Shown here one piece after another: positions 1 to 10,935 of a stretch of DNA of 64,000 nucleotides; position 1 is the stretch's first letter, and each line of letters opens with the position of its first letter. The stretch lies in the NCBI RefSeq assembly GCF_028009165.1, contig NW_026611618.1, positions 930,001-994,000 of the forward strand, given 5' to 3'. The notes below the pieces were generated by a model. That model worked only from the letters and a program-made list of their open reading frames with translations. It was not told the origin of the DNA and did not search any database. The stretch is from Akanthomyces muscarius (lineage: Eukaryota > Ascomycota > Sordariomycetes > Hypocreales > Cordycipitaceae). Made by a program: the position numbers and the translations under genes.

Positions 1-1
1 G

Positions 2-112
2 AGGGAGCCGCTGACGTGGTTCTCGGGGGTCCCGGCCTGGCGGGAGGAGTGCGAGGCGAGCCTGCGCAGCTGGGACGACTTTGAGCCGGGCAAGACAGCG
101 GCCAAGCTATAG
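2..112 (+). CDS. C-terminal end of an unidentified protein (partial)
   Basis: The frame beginning at base 2 stays open for 36 codons and ends with TAG at 110-112. The residues (…WFSGVPAWREECEASLRSW… then a short acidic/basic tail) have coding-like composition and GC-rich third positions, so this is probably the last part of a gene lying to the left. The piece is too short for a family assignment and I do not recognise it. It is convergent with the S19 gene on the other strand. Confidence 0.45.
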   Translation, partial: REPLTWFSGVPAWREECEASLRSWDDFEPGKTAAKL

Positions 113-493
113 CGGCCGTGGGGAGCAGAAAGAATAGTAAAAGTAATCGAGACGTAAGGAATACCAGAAGCAACCCACCTCAAGCCAGCTGTTCAGACCA
201 GTCAATGAGGGCACATCTTCGTAGCATGGACACTTCCTGATCTGGAGCAAGACAAAGATTGAGGCATGCACTTCACCGGACAAGTAGTAGTTGAGCAACC
301 AGAATGGCCCAAATGTAAAAGGGGAATCAAATTCATACAACATGTCAGAAATATCTATGACCTTTTTACGCCCAAATTCCATGTGCGGACCAAACCCAGC
401 AGAATGAACAAAGACTGAGTTTTAAATTTTTTTCATTTTTCATTTTGTGAATGCTTTTCAAGCCGCGACCGTCATCATATCGGACAGCAGCGT
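113..493. other. Convergent 3' flanks, no gene seen
   Basis: AT-richer DNA between the stop codon of the left-hand partial gene and the stop codon of S19. It includes a T-rich run around 420-445 that would lie just downstream of the S19 stop on the minus strand. It presumably holds both 3' UTRs and polyadenylation signals. No credible coding frame was found. Confidence 0.5.
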
Positions 494-1659
494 TTACTCG
501 TCATCCTCGTCCTCCTCCTCAGCCTCGGCGGTGGTCTGGGCGATACGGTCCAAATCACGCTGGCCGGCCTGGGTGATGCGGCGGCCGCCCTTGTCGTCGT
601 CCTGCTCCAGGACGCCAATCTTCTCGAGGGCCTGCATGACCTTGCGGTCGACGGAGCCGGAGGCGTCGACGTGCTTGGAGGGGCGGGCGCCGCGGTTCTT
701 GGCGGTGCCGTGGACCTTGCGGAGGCGGCCGACACCGATGGTCTTGCGGAGGTAGACGTGGCGGGCGACCGAGGCGGCGCGGACGTAGAACCAGTCAATG
801 TCCTGGGGGGGGAGCTCCTTGGAGGGGCCGGTCTTGACGGTGTCGACCCAACCTGTTACTGTGGTTAGTGGCACTGCTCGAGTACGGTGGTTGCGTGCGG
901 CGGCAGGCCGCAAGGCGAGGAGAATGGAGGAAGGATAACATACCAGGGATGGGCAGCTTGCCCTGGCGCTTCAGGAAAGCAGCATAAGCAGTGATGAACT
1001 TTTGCGCCTGAACGAGAAAGAGAACCCATTAGCAAATATTCCGTCTTCAGAAGTCTTGCGACTCCCTCGCGCCTGCTCCTCAAAAAAATGGTTCCCCAAG
1101 TAGAATACATCGACAAGAATGATGGTGTGTTGAACGGCTCCGCATCGCTATATTTCAAGTAGATGTGAGAGTGGGCAGTCCCCCCCCAGGACATTGGTCA
1201 TGGAGATCGGAGGGGCGTGGGCATGCGGCAAGGAGAACGAGCAATTGGAAACCAGAGGGCAGTCGAGTCAGCGCCAGTATTCCACAGCAGCTGTCCGTCT
1301 TTCTCAAGAGCTCTCCATTCCCAATTGCCAGTCGTCTCAAGCGCTTCCATCAGCACCCGGCTCTGCCAGTCGCGTTCGGTACGGCGGGACTTTGTAGTTC
1401 CCTAGCATTCCGACGTGGATATAAAATTTTGGTTTCCGTTTTGTTTGTTTGTCGTCGGTTCTTTATCGTTCGAGGTTTCGAAGCGATGGAGGTGCGCAGC
1501 ATCACGAGGGAGTCGGGGCATATCACTCGATTTTTGCGATGGAAAATTCGTGCTTCAATCTCTCAATCGTCGCATGAAAAGTCGGCTCGCAAAAAATCGG
1601 CAAGAATTTTTTCAGGGAGTACCTACATCAACGTCGCGAACAGTAACGCCGCCAGCCAT
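494..1659 (-). CDS. rps19: 40S ribosomal protein S19 (eS19), three exons
   Basis: Structural protein of the small ribosomal subunit, needed for 18S rRNA maturation and 40S assembly. Exons on the minus strand: 1659-1627 (start, MAGGVTVRDVD), 1007-944 (AQKFITAYAAFLKRQGKLPI…) and 852-494 (stop). Joined length is 456 nt, giving 151 residues, the usual fungal size. Intron 1 is 619 nt, with donor GTAGGT straight after 11 codons; intron 2 is 91 nt, donor GTATGT. Family blocks visible include the WVDTVKTG, DWFYVRAASVARH, GVGRLRKVHG and GQRDLDRIA segments, with an acidic C-terminus typical of fungi. A long first intron directly after a tiny first exon is common in ribosomal protein genes. Start choice rests on the match to the conserved N-terminus. 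Confidence 0.95.
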
Positions 1660-2283
1660 TTTTTCGGTGGTTTTGGGGGGGTGAAAGGGGAGGGGTATTA
1701 GGTCGGTATGAAGAGGTTGCGTTGGTTGGGGTGGGAAAGAGAGGCCACTGGGGATCTTTCGCGATAGTATTGGGCGGCCCTGGAGCACTTTTTTTCGACG
1801 CTAGGGTTTGCGGCCCTAGCAAACTACTCTGTGTCTTTTGGTGGGTGGGACCGAAAGAAGCGAAGTGATGACTAAGTACAGTGCTCTCAGCTCTGCGACG
1901 CACCTCGCACTGTAATTAAAATGGGCCTGGGCATAACACGGCTTTAGTTTGTTCCTGTGTTGGCATGCTCAGCATTGGTTTTTTTAGCATTTCATCTCGA
2001 CCGACGAGAAAAGTCACGCAGAGTCACATCACGTCGCCATGGAAGTGCTGCAGAGGTTGAAAACTTTGTAAACGTATTTTGAGTATCTGTACTCCGTATA
2101 CAATTCTAATGCGCTATATTCTACATCAAAAACCCAATAATCCCCCCATCCCACGTGCCCTTGACCCGAACCGTGGTATAATTATCCAAATGCAAAATAA
2201 AACTGTTTTCCCATGACAAATTAGTCGCCCATAACCCTAAACTTGATGCAGTATCGAAAAAGACGTGAGGTGTGTATGTCCAT
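1660..2283. promoter_or_regulatory. S19 upstream region and 3' flank of the ZIP gene
   Basis: Gap between the S19 start (minus strand, reading left) and the stop of the zinc transporter gene. It should contain the S19 promoter and the transporter's 3' UTR. Immediately upstream of the S19 ATG lies a run of A on the minus strand and a C-rich tract (1671-1690 as G on the plus strand). No distinct TATA box or ORF with coding character was found. Confidence 0.4.
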
Positions 2284-3369
2284 CTATGCCCAGTTGGCGA
2301 GCAGAGCCATGATGCCAGCACCGAAGGCGATGCAGCCAAAGCCAAAGAGCTGAATCTTGAGCGGGGAGCGGCGCATGTGAGGGTTAAACATGAACTCATG
2401 GGCGAGAAGCTCGACGAGACCAGTGTACATGAGAATACCGGCACTGATGGAATCAAAGATACCGTTGGTGAGCTTCTGGTCGGTGGCGTTGGCGGGCTTG
2501 GCGCCCATGCCGGCGGCGATGCCGACGGGGGTAGAAAGGGCAAAGCCAATGCAGAGGAGGTAAGGAAGCCACTGCTTGCTCTTGGGCCAGGGCGCAGTGG
2601 CAATGCGGGAGCCAAGACCGAGACCCTCAAACATCTGGTGGAAAACGAGGACGATGAGAAGAATGACAAGGTTGTCAGTGGTGCCAAGAGTCAGACCAAC
2701 AAAGACACTGTGGAAGATGACACCGAATTCAAGAACAAAGATGGCAGTGAGCTGGCCAGCAAGACCGCCCTCGCCTTCCTCGTGAGTGCGAGCGTGAGCA
2801 AGATGGTCCTCGCCACCAGGGGGGTAGCTGACATCGTCCGGACGGCCGGGGATGCTCTTGGGATTGATGCCGACCTGCTGCTCCAGGTCAGGGCTGTGGG
2901 GGCAATCATCGGCAGCGTCCTTCATGGCCGGGCGCTTCTTGGCGATGTAGTCCATCGACGGAGCCTCGCTGTCGGAAGCGTTGCCGTTGTTGTGGTCATC
3001 ATCCTTTTGATAGCTGGTCACGACGAGCTCAACCAGGAACATGGTCATGACAGTCATAAGACCAATGGCAAGGGCCCAGGGGTATTCGGGGACACGAGCA
3101 GCGACACATTCGTCGCTGAAGTTGTCAATGGCGGGATCGAGCAAGTGCATCCAGGCCGTCGCGATAATAACACCAGTACCGACATATTTGCAAATGAAAA
3201 AGGTAAATTTGGGTACATGCATGCGTGTCTGGCGAGCCAGCAGCACAGGAGCCAGGGCACCGAAGAGCGAGGCGACCAGGATGATGAAGATGGAGGCGAT
3301 ACGGAGGCCGCGGCGGGTGTCGTCGGCGGGCGAGCCGTTGCAGTCCAGGGGGGCGTCGGTTTCGGCCAT
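2284..3369 (-). CDS. ZIP family zinc (Fe/Zn) transporter
   Basis: Imports zinc or related divalent metals across the plasma membrane. Single exon, 361 residues. About eight membrane segments are visible: three in residues 22-120, a long hydrophilic histidine/acid-bearing loop at 121-205 (the usual ZIP variable metal loop, with DDDH near 125 and HLAHARTH at 189-196), and five afterwards. The metal-binding helices carry the family signatures HSVFVGLTLG (220-229) and HQMFEGLGLG (244-253), as in yeast Zrt1/Zrt2 and Aspergillus ZrfA/ZrfB. The C-terminal GIMALLANWA is the usual fungal ending. High- or low-affinity type cannot be decided from this. Such genes are normally repressed by zinc through Zap1-type factors; I saw no convincing site. 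Confidence 0.93.
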   Translation of the reverse strand: MAETDAPLDCNGSPADDTRRGLRIASIFIILVASLFGALAPVLLARQTRMHVPKFTFFICKYVGTGVIIATAWMHLLDPAIDNFSDECVAARVPEYPWALAIGLMTVMTMFLVELVVTSYQKDDDHNNGNASDSEAPSMDYIAKKRPAMKDAADDCPHSPDLEQQVGINPKSIPGRPDDVSYPPGGEDHLAHARTHEEGEGGLAGQLTAIFVLEFGVIFHSVFVGLTLGTTDNLVILLIVLVFHQMFEGLGLGSRIATAPWPKSKQWLPYLLCIGFALSTPVGIAAGMGAKPANATDQKLTNGIFDSISAGILMYTGLVELLAHEFMFNPHMRRSPLKIQLFGFGCIAFGAGIMALLANWA

Positions 3370-5849
3370 TGTGATGTAGTGCGAGGCTATGGCTTCGCTT
3401 GGGTGTATGAAGATTTTGATATAACGTTGCGAGGAATATCCTCTTTTGATCGTATATCTGGGCGAGGAAGAACAAAAGTTCCTTGGAAGCTAGCCAGAAG
3501 GGATGCTACTATTATACCTCGTCCAAGGAGGACGGGTTTGGGAGGGTGTGGGTGGAATGGGTGGAGGAGAGGACGAGGGAGGGGACAGCCGGAGGAGGCG
3601 ACTGGGGGCGGATGAGGCGCGAGCTGCAAAATCTTGCAGGATTCTCAGCTGAAGCACCTTGATGTCCGCAGGCAACGAGACTTGGCCAGGGGATCAAATC
3701 CACTCGACCAGGCTGCCGGAGAAAAGGTGTCTGTGAAGCCACGCGACAGAGGAGCGGAAGTGGTTCGTCTCGGGAAATGAACGGTGGGAATCCGGCTCAG
3801 AGATGCCGTACCGACTTGGCGAATCGTCTTGGCAAAGCGTCAGAAATGCAGCTTCTGCTGTGTCCAATGCCGCAGTATGCACGATTGGCGAAGTTTGCCA
3901 AGATGAGGCGGACTTGCCAAGGAGGCAGTTGAGAGGCTGTACGATGTTTGAGATGAGGCTTCAGCGCAGAGATATGAGAGGCGCGCGAGAGACGACAACT
4001 CTGGAAAGAAGCTTGTATTATGCTTCTGCGGCTTAGATCCCAAGATGTCGTCTGGAAGAGCGGCAGGAGAGTCGTATTGCCGAAAGCAGACTATTTAGAA
4101 TAGCGCTGTGGGTAACAGATAACGGCTTCGGTGAAGCGCGCGGTGACGGCCCTGGATTAGTGGGTGTCGGTTTGGTTTTGCGACGGGATGTGAGGACGTG
4201 ATGAGGAATAAAAAAAAATCAATCAGGCACAGAAAGATGAAAATGCCCAGAAGATGAGTGGCGGCGGGTGATCAGCGGGATGGGGAATATGGGGGGACAA
4301 AGATAAATACTGGCCGTGGCCGAAAGCAGTCGCCTGTCGAGGAGGGTCGACGCCCGCGGATGCGCCAAGGGCGGGATCTGGGTTTGGGAGGTGGATTTGT
4401 TAGGCGAGAACCTTGATGGCCACCCAACTTTTTTTCTTCCTCTGCGTTGGCGCTAGTCGAAGCAAGTGAGGGAAAAACGAAGGTACGAGTCAGTGCGTGA
4501 TAACGACATCGTCTGCTTTAGATGTCTATTTTTTGTAGCAAGTCCAGGTTCACCTTGTGTTTTCGAATTTTCCGAATAGAGACAGTGCCGCGGAACAAGA
4601 CTCGCTGCTGTGAGGCGTGGAGGGAACATGGGCCGTCCACCACTCGAGCAATGATCCATGTCGGGTCCTGGTCCCGGGCAAGCCCAGCCTTTTCGTCATT
4701 CAGGCTCTTTTTTTTTTTTTAATCATGCGGGCAAGCCCATGCGTTCCCCAGTTTGCCAACCGTAATGCGACCATGCGTGGTCAAGTCCGTGCCAGAGCAG
4801 AACAAAGAACTGGGTCTGCCTGCCAACTCTGATATTATGTGGTCGGCATACTCTCGTAATAACCAAAACCTCAGCTCGCTCTTATTCCTGTACGACTGCA
4901 GGACACACTTCCCCGGCTGACAGCTGTCTCTGCTGTTGCATTGCAGCTGCAGGGCCTCGTAGTGTAGTGTTGCAGCCCGTCCATCCGAAGGAAGCAGCAG
5001 CACGAATACCCTCGACGCAGCCTCCAGAACAGAGCCTTGTCCGCGGTCGCTACCAGTACACAACGTATCAGTACTGATAGAACAGTCGGAGAACTTTCCG
5101 CGACATTACTCGCCAGCACTTGCTCGATTGACGAGAGGAGAAAGAACTTTGTGATATGGCGCAGGGATTCGGCGGCGGGGTCCCGCAACGCCATTGCTTC
5201 TCATTGCAGCGACGTGCAGCCACGCACCCCCACCTCGGTCCCCACTGGTGGCGCACGAAAGCAGCCACTCAGAAGAGCCACAAAAGCCAGAATTGGCCAT
5301 CCGGGTTCTCACCTTGGACACCACCCACGACGACGACACTGACTGGCTCCAGTCCTTTTTACTAAACGGAAGACTGGCTCGTTATCAGTATCAACCATCA
5401 AGGTGCGCCGCCAGTCTTATTGGCACCTCCATAAAAACCTTCGGTCGCCGTTTGGCCCAAGTTGAGCAGCGAACGAAAAAATTCTAGTGTCGCTAGTACC
5501 GGGAAACTAGTGATCTGGCTTGTCGCAATTTCCAGCACCTGAATCATTTTAGTCACCATCAACTGTGAAAAAAAGAAAAAGAAAAAAAACGCAGCTTAAT
5601 TTCAATATGCATCTATAGTGGAAATACATGTACGTGGAAAGTTTCCGGGCTTGACGACCGATCTGGCTCCATCCCCGAGGAAGGGGCGCACAAAGACGCG
5701 CAAAAGCCTTGTTGCGCAATAAACTACACGAGCAAGTGTGGACAACAAAGACAAAGACGGGATGGTGGCCCCCAAACAGTCCGTCGCCTCGTCTGCCCTT
5801 TGTGCCTTCCCTCTTCCTATTTTTTTGCCTTTTCTTAATTGGTTCGTTG

Positions 5850-5945
5850 GCATGCAAGCCACTTCGTCTGAACACTCCGTCCCGTCTGTGGCTGAAAGAC
5901 GTCTCATCCTGGAACAAGGGTCATGCGAGACATGCCGCTCTTTTC
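5850..5945 (+). repeat. Diverged copy of mdm10 downstream sequence
   Basis: Two short blocks occur here in the same order as at 7240-7322 next to mdm10. One begins with catgcaa near 5851 and 7241. The other is a 16-bp identity (tcatgcgagacatgc with one leading g or a) near 5921 and 7300. They are 60-71 bp apart in the two copies, which suggests an old duplication with small indels. Seen directly; the duplication interpretation is inference. Confidence 0.4.
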
Positions 5946-6531
5946 GTAAAGATTTTGCGGAGCATTGCAACGTAGACTGCGATTCCCTTGCCTTGCATTG
6001 CGTCTGATGTGCCCTCCGCTACTGGTAGAAAGCACGTTTAATCCGGGCTCAACAGACACGTCGAGGAGAGAAGCGGATGTCATCGAATGACGGTCGTAGA
6101 ATGCTGTTTTGAGGTGGGCATGGAGAGATGATTTGAGTCAGCCGGAAGATGTCCCTCTCGCTCCGGGAGAAGAGTGCCACATCTCTGAGGATGCGGCAGA
6201 TGCATCCAACATTCACAAAATTTGTAAGCGGTACACCACAAAATGCGACCTGTCATGCTGTCGCCCACGAAAAGTCGGAACTGATTTGAAAACATTCAGA
6301 GACAAATACAGTGAGCGAACTCTTTACCTAAACACAATCTTTTCCACTTTCAACCTGCAGCGCCAACCAAGCAATGCTCAAGTTTGTACTGCAAGTTGAT
6401 GATCCAGGCTGGAAATGTAAGTTCCACAAAGAGCCGAAAACACCCCCGAACAATGGCTTGCCTTCTGCCGAGAATGGTAACCAGCTACGCAAGATAAGAT
6501 AAATCGGACAACACCCATCGTAATTGCACAC

Positions 6532-6628
6532 CGTCTTTGACTACAAGTCGCCCACGGCCGCGGCCGACATCCGCGCCGCCTACCCCAACCTGACGCAGGC
6601 TTTCGATGGCATCTCGGAAAAGGGCACC
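6532..6628 (+). pseudogene. 97-bp shard of a ToxD-like enoyl reductase gene
   Basis: This stretch matches 10494-10590 of the intact reductase gene at 92 of 97 positions. In the gene's frame it still reads as 32 codons with no stop. Four of the five differences are synonymous; one changes Lys to Thr. Nothing before or after it resembles the rest of the gene, so it is an isolated internal fragment. Because most differences are silent, the donor was probably a functional paralog (or this gene long ago) rather than a freshly decayed copy. Confidence 0.8.
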
Positions 6629-7476
6629 CGTGAAGTGGAGAAACCTTTGTTTTCGTTTCGATTATCAGAATTCGTCAAGTCTACCCGCCTTTAGAGATAC
6701 GCGATCGGCGGTTAGCTGTCACGGAAACCATCTGTAGCAGCAGCCATCTTTTTTCAGCACTACAGAAACCAAATTGAGAGGCCGCTGCCCCTTGCCAATA
6801 TCTCATCATTGCATATCTAACATCAGTGTCACTTTTGTCTTGATTGTTGCGCCCAGACTGGCGCCAGGTTTTACGCGCACGCATGACCTGCTGTGCGGGC
6901 GACAGCCATTAACCTTAGCCGAACGTCTAATCTGAGCCGTCCTCAGCCACCGGCGGCTACCTGCAATTATGCTTTGAAATACATGAGGCACAACACACTA
7001 CCGCGGCACTCTCATTTTCCTGCAGTTTCGCCGCAAGAACCAAGGCCCCAATGGGCATCACGGGTCTCATTTCGGCGCGTCGGACAGGTTCGTCTTACCA
7101 CCAGAGTGCCGTCTCTTCATGAAGTATTATCAATTATTTGCTAATTTAATATGAACGGCTCATTAAAGCCGGAAGCCGCCTTTAAGTAAGGGTTTGCTTC
7201 CGCCTAGCGAATAATTGTGATGAATGAAGAGCGGGCTTAGCATGCAAACCATTTGGCTGGCCACCATCTCGGGATGAAAGGAGTCACACATTGCAAAAGT
7301 CATGCGAGACATGCTGTTCTTTTTTCTTCTTTTTTTCAACAGCCTCCGCAGGATAGTGCTAAACTGCTTGTCGCCCTCAGCATTGCGGCGGATGCGTCAA
7401 TACGCCCTCGGGTGATCCCTACCAGACACGGCTGGTCGGCCGCAGCACCATTGCTTGGTAGTATTTCCACTTCATT

Positions 7477-9009
7477 TCAGGATGAGAACTGGATTTCCAG
7501 CCCCAGCGTGCGAAACGGCTTGTCCGTGTGGCGGAGGTCAATGCCGCTTCCTAGGCTAAACAGCAGCGACTTGACGCGGCCCTCCCACAGTAGTCCGATG
7601 CGCAGGTTCTGGTCGAGGCGCGCCTTGAGCACCCCCGCGTACTCTTCCTCCTCTGTTTCCTTGCACCCAGGCTGCCGGGGAAGCTCGGTATTGTCGTTGT
7701 TATTACCCGCGGGAGCCTCTGCCTCTTGACTCTGGGCCTGTACGCCTGTCGCGGAGGTGGTGCTGCGGCTGCTGCTGCTGCTGCTGCTCTCCGCCACATT
7801 CTTCCCATCTGCCAAGTCGGCCAGCAGCTTCTCGGGACTGTCGTCCAAGCGCCACTCCATCTTTGCTCTGAAGCTGCGTTCTCGCGGCCGAAGAGGAGAT
7901 AGGGCAATCGTGTCCGAGGAGGGAGGGGGCCGCGCAAACGGCTTGCGCCAGAGCTCCATGCCGACGGCCCAGGCGCTCTCGTAGCTAAAGACGTTGAACT
8001 CCATGCGCGTCGCCAGGCTGCAGTGCTGGCCCGCGACGACCGAGTAGCTCGCGCCGATGCTGCCCATGAGCGGGTTGAGCGTGAGCGTCGCCGCCAGCGG
8101 CGTGCCCTTGTGCGACGGCAGCGTCGCAAAGCGCGTCGCCAGGCTGATGCCGCCCGACTTGTTGAGCGTGCCGTAGTAAATCTCGGCGCCGGTGCTGAAA
8201 CGTCCGTAAATGCGCTCCTTGTCGTTGGGCGGCGGCGGCGGCATCGTCGTCGTCGTCTTGCTGGTTACGATCGCCGCCGGCGCCCCGTCCACCGCAACAG
8301 CTCTCGCCTGTGGCTGTTGTTCCGCATCGCCGCCAAAGTTGTATATCCCACGCAGGCCGAGCAGGCCTCCGTCGGACGATGCCAGGCCCTCGATGGCGTA
8401 TTTCCCCACGTCGTACTGCGCAAGACCAAGCGTCGTGCCGCCGTTGCGCAGGTACTGGCCCGACACGGCGCTAAACTGCACCTGCAGGTGCTGCGAGAGC
8501 CGCTTCACCACGAGCGCCTCGAGCTGCGACTGCGGCAGGTAGAGCCGTCCGTAGAATAGCGATGCCTGCGGTTGGCTTCCGTCGCGGCTGCTGCTCGCCT
8601 GCAGGGGTTGGAGCAGCGGCGGCTCGGTGGTCGTCAGCGGTGTGAGGGGTCGGTAGGAGCGCAGTAGCGTAGGCAGCGGGACCTTTTCGGATTGGGGTGT
8701 GAGAAGCACGCGCAGCGGTACCGAGGAGAAGAGGTACGAGATGGAACCGTCGACGACGCCGACGGAGCCCAGCTGGTAGGACGTAGCAAAGTTGGGGCTC
8801 GCGAGGGCGGAGAGGGTGAGGCGCAAGCCGCGCGGCGTCGGAAAGTTTAAGAGAGCTGTTCACACATATCAATCAGCACAATCGTGATATCTCCGAGGTT
8901 TGCGCAACCTACCATCGCTCGTGGAATTCAGCGCCGCGTACGAATTGTCGCGGGACCAGCCGGTGGCTTCGTAAAAGGCGCTGTGGACATAGTCCATAAA
9001 CTCGCGCAT
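7477..9009 (-). CDS. mdm10: Mdm10, mitochondrial distribution and morphology protein
   Basis: Outer-membrane beta-barrel of the ER-mitochondria encounter structure (ERMES), which also associates with the SAM complex in beta-barrel assembly. Exon 1 is 9009-8913 ([20 protein letters not shown]…), exon 2 is 8855-7477; the 57-nt intron has donor GTAGGT and acceptor CAG. Joined, 491 residues. Family hallmarks include the N-terminal block, the NFPTPRGL…[12 protein letters not shown] segment across and just after the splice, and the C-terminal GLEIQFSS, the beta-signal-like end. Between roughly residues 350 and 430 lies a low-complexity Ser/Thr/Glu-rich insert typical of filamentous fungal Mdm10 and variable between species. 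A polypyrimidine tract and the diverged repeat block lie just downstream. Confidence 0.95.
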
Positions 9010-9843
9010 CTCGTCACCGTCGCGACATGTATCCGTCAGCACTCGAATGACGAAACTTGTTCGGGCGGCTTCCCGTTCGGAGCGGGATGTCTGAGCGGGT
9101 TCGTTGGTCGACAGTCGCAGCCTCGGCGCGAATCATTTTCTTCTTAGGAGTCCTGGTGACGATGTTCGCCGGCAAAACATCGGCGCTAGCGCCTAGTCAA
9201 GGAGACATGCGAACGGTTTGATATTCGGCACGCGACGGCGGCCAATTATATTTAGAATGCATCTCGAGCTCAAATTAGGTTCTTGAGCTTGCCGTTCCGA
9301 GAAACACGGTTCTCCTCATTTTGTACATGGAGACAGCGGGCAGAATCGTGCCAACTCCCAATTCTACCGAGCTCGACCAAGACCGTTTTGACAACAGTTC
9401 AGAAAGTGAACTGACGTGAGACCAAGCTCGTCGTGAAAATAATGCGGCGAGAAAGAGACTAGATCAATTAGAAGCACTTCGTGAAAGTAAGAGGCATAAA
9501 ACTCTCCCACCACGAACAGCACGCAGCCGGTTGCCCGTTCGGTTTAGGCGCCGAGGCGGAGCTCCACAGCCATACCAGATGGGCCCGAGAAAGCGGCGAC
9601 GATTGGTCATGACGCAACAAGGTTGCGGTGTTAGCCTCATCATGACCGATGACAAATCTGCCAATTGGCCCTCTAAACCTATCTTTTACCCATATATGAA
9701 CTCTGATCCAAACCAATTTGGATTTTATCTTCTCTACATCATTTTCTCATCATCCATCTTCCCCTTCAGTTGCCAAGTTCTGAGCTTCTCCCTTGCCGTC
9801 TTTGTGTGACCATCACCACTTACACGCTACCCTAAACACCACC
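9010..9843. promoter_or_regulatory. Divergent promoter region between mdm10 and the enoyl reductase
   Basis: The two genes are transcribed away from each other from this 834-bp gap. Near the reductase side lie a TA-rich stretch (catatatg near 9690) and a strongly pyrimidine-rich tract (9730-9795), as is usual just upstream of fungal transcription starts. No supported ORF. Confidence 0.45.
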
Positions 9844-10935
9844 ATGGCTACCGTCCCCGCCACCATGAAGGCCCTCATCGCCGTCCGCGACGCACCCAAC
9901 GCCACGGCCCCGTCCTCGGTGCAGGGCCGCGGCGCCACCATCAAGGAAGTGCCCGTGCCGGAAATCACCGACGCCGAGATCCTCGTCAAGGTGACGGCCG
10001 TGGCGCTCAACCCCACCGACTTCAAGCACATTGACATGCTCTCCCCCGAAAACTCCGTCGTGGGCTGCGACTACGCCGGCGTCGTCGCCAAGGTCGGCTC
10101 CGGAGCCGACGCCGCCAACGCCTGGAAGGTCGGCGACCGCGTCGCCGGCTGGGTCCACGGTGGGTTGTTCCCGGACCGCGGCAGCTTCGCGGAGTACCTC
10201 AAGATCGACGCCGACCTGGCCTGGAAGGTGCCCGAGGGCGTCTCGGACCTCGCGGCCACGACATACGGCGTCTCGGCCACCACCGCCGTCCTTGGCCTCA
10301 ACAAGCACCTGGGCCTGCCCTACCCCAGCACCTCCTCCTCCCCGACCAAGCCTGGCGAGCCCATCCTCATCTACGCCGCGTCCACCGGCGCCGGGCTCTA
10401 CGCCGTGCGTCTGGCCAAGCTCGCCGGCCGTACCGTCGTGGCCACGGCCTCGCCGCACAACTTTGAGCTGGTGCGGCGCTACGGTGCCGACGACGTCTTT
10501 GACTACAAGTCGCCCACGGCCGCGGCCGACATCCGCGCCGCCTACCCCAACCTGAAGCAGGCCTTTGACGGCATCTCGGAAAAAGGCACCACCGAGTTCT
10601 GCGCGAGCATCCTGCAGCCCGGCGGCACCGTCATCGTGCTGCTGCCCGCCAAGGCTGCCGAGATTGACGGCGTCAAGATCCAGCACATCCTCGCCTACAC
10701 GCTCTTTGGCCGCGAGTTCCACATCCTCCCGCCCAAGGGGCCCAAGTACCCCGCCAGCGCCGAGGACCGCGCCGTGCTCGCGCACTTTTACGCCCTGCTG
10801 CCCAAGGTCATCGGCGAGCTCGAGCCCATCCCCATCAAGGAGCTCGCGGGTGGGCTCGAGAATCTGGGCGAAGGCCTGAGCCTGCTTCGCGAGGGCAAGG
10901 TGTCGGGCACGAAGCTTGGCTATAAGTTCGAGTAA
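9844..10935 (+). CDS. Zinc-less medium-chain reductase, ToxD/LovC-like trans-enoyl reductase
   Basis: NADPH-dependent oxidoreductase of the medium-chain dehydrogenase superfamily, 363 residues, single exon. The start at 9844 is chosen because it has a strong context (caccATGg) and gives the usual family N-terminus; the frame stays open a little further upstream without another ATG. The N-terminal GroES-like catalytic domain (about 8-150) contains NPTDFKHID and VGCDYAGVV; the cofactor domain contains LIYAASTGAGLYAVRLAK. Zinc ligands of alcohol dehydrogenases are absent, as in trans-acting enoyl reductases of polyketide pathways (LovC, ToxD). No polyketide synthase is in the window, so it may equally be a stand-alone quinone or enoyl reductase. 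A 97-bp piece of a closely related gene lies at 6532-6628. Confidence 0.88.
   Translation: MATVPATMKALIAVRDAPNATAPSSVQGRGATIKEVPVPEITDAEILVKVTAVALNPTDFKHIDMLSPENSVVGCDYAGVVAKVGSGADAANAWKVGDRVAGWVHGGLFPDRGSFAEYLKIDADLAWKVPEGVSDLAATTYGVSATTAVLGLNKHLGLPYPSTSSSPTKPGEPILIYAASTGAGLYAVRLAKLAGRTVVATASPHNFELVRRYGADDVFDYKSPTAAADIRAAYPNLKQAFDGISEKGTTEFCASILQPGGTVIVLLPAKAAEIDGVKIQHILAYTLFGREFHILPPKGPKYPASAEDRAVLAHFYALLPKVIGELEPIPIKELAGGLENLGEGLSLLREGKVSGTKLGYKFE

Larger units (their letters stand above)
3370..7476. other. 4.1-kb gene-poor interval upstream of the ZIP gene
   Basis: No complete gene is supported here. All open frames are short, overlap on both strands and show no protein-like composition. 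It includes the ZIP gene promoter (3370-4400, with several A/T runs) and the 3' flank of mdm10. Two items inside are listed separately: a 97-bp shard of an enoyl-reductase gene (6532-6628) and a diverged duplication of the mdm10 3' flank (5850-5940 against 7240-7320). Confidence 0.5.

Noticed and set aside
1145..1194. Alternative first exon of rps19 near the C8 run
   Set aside because: Its codons do not match the S19 N-terminus, while 1659-1627 does exactly and is followed by a good donor.
1008..1626. Box C/D snoRNA in the S19 intron
   Set aside because: No convincing box C (RTGATGA) and box D (CTGA) pair with terminal stem was found on the transcribed strand.
2272..3615. 447-codon plus-strand frame
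   Set aside because: Lies opposite the ZIP transporter gene; composition is that of a reverse-strand shadow with no domain.
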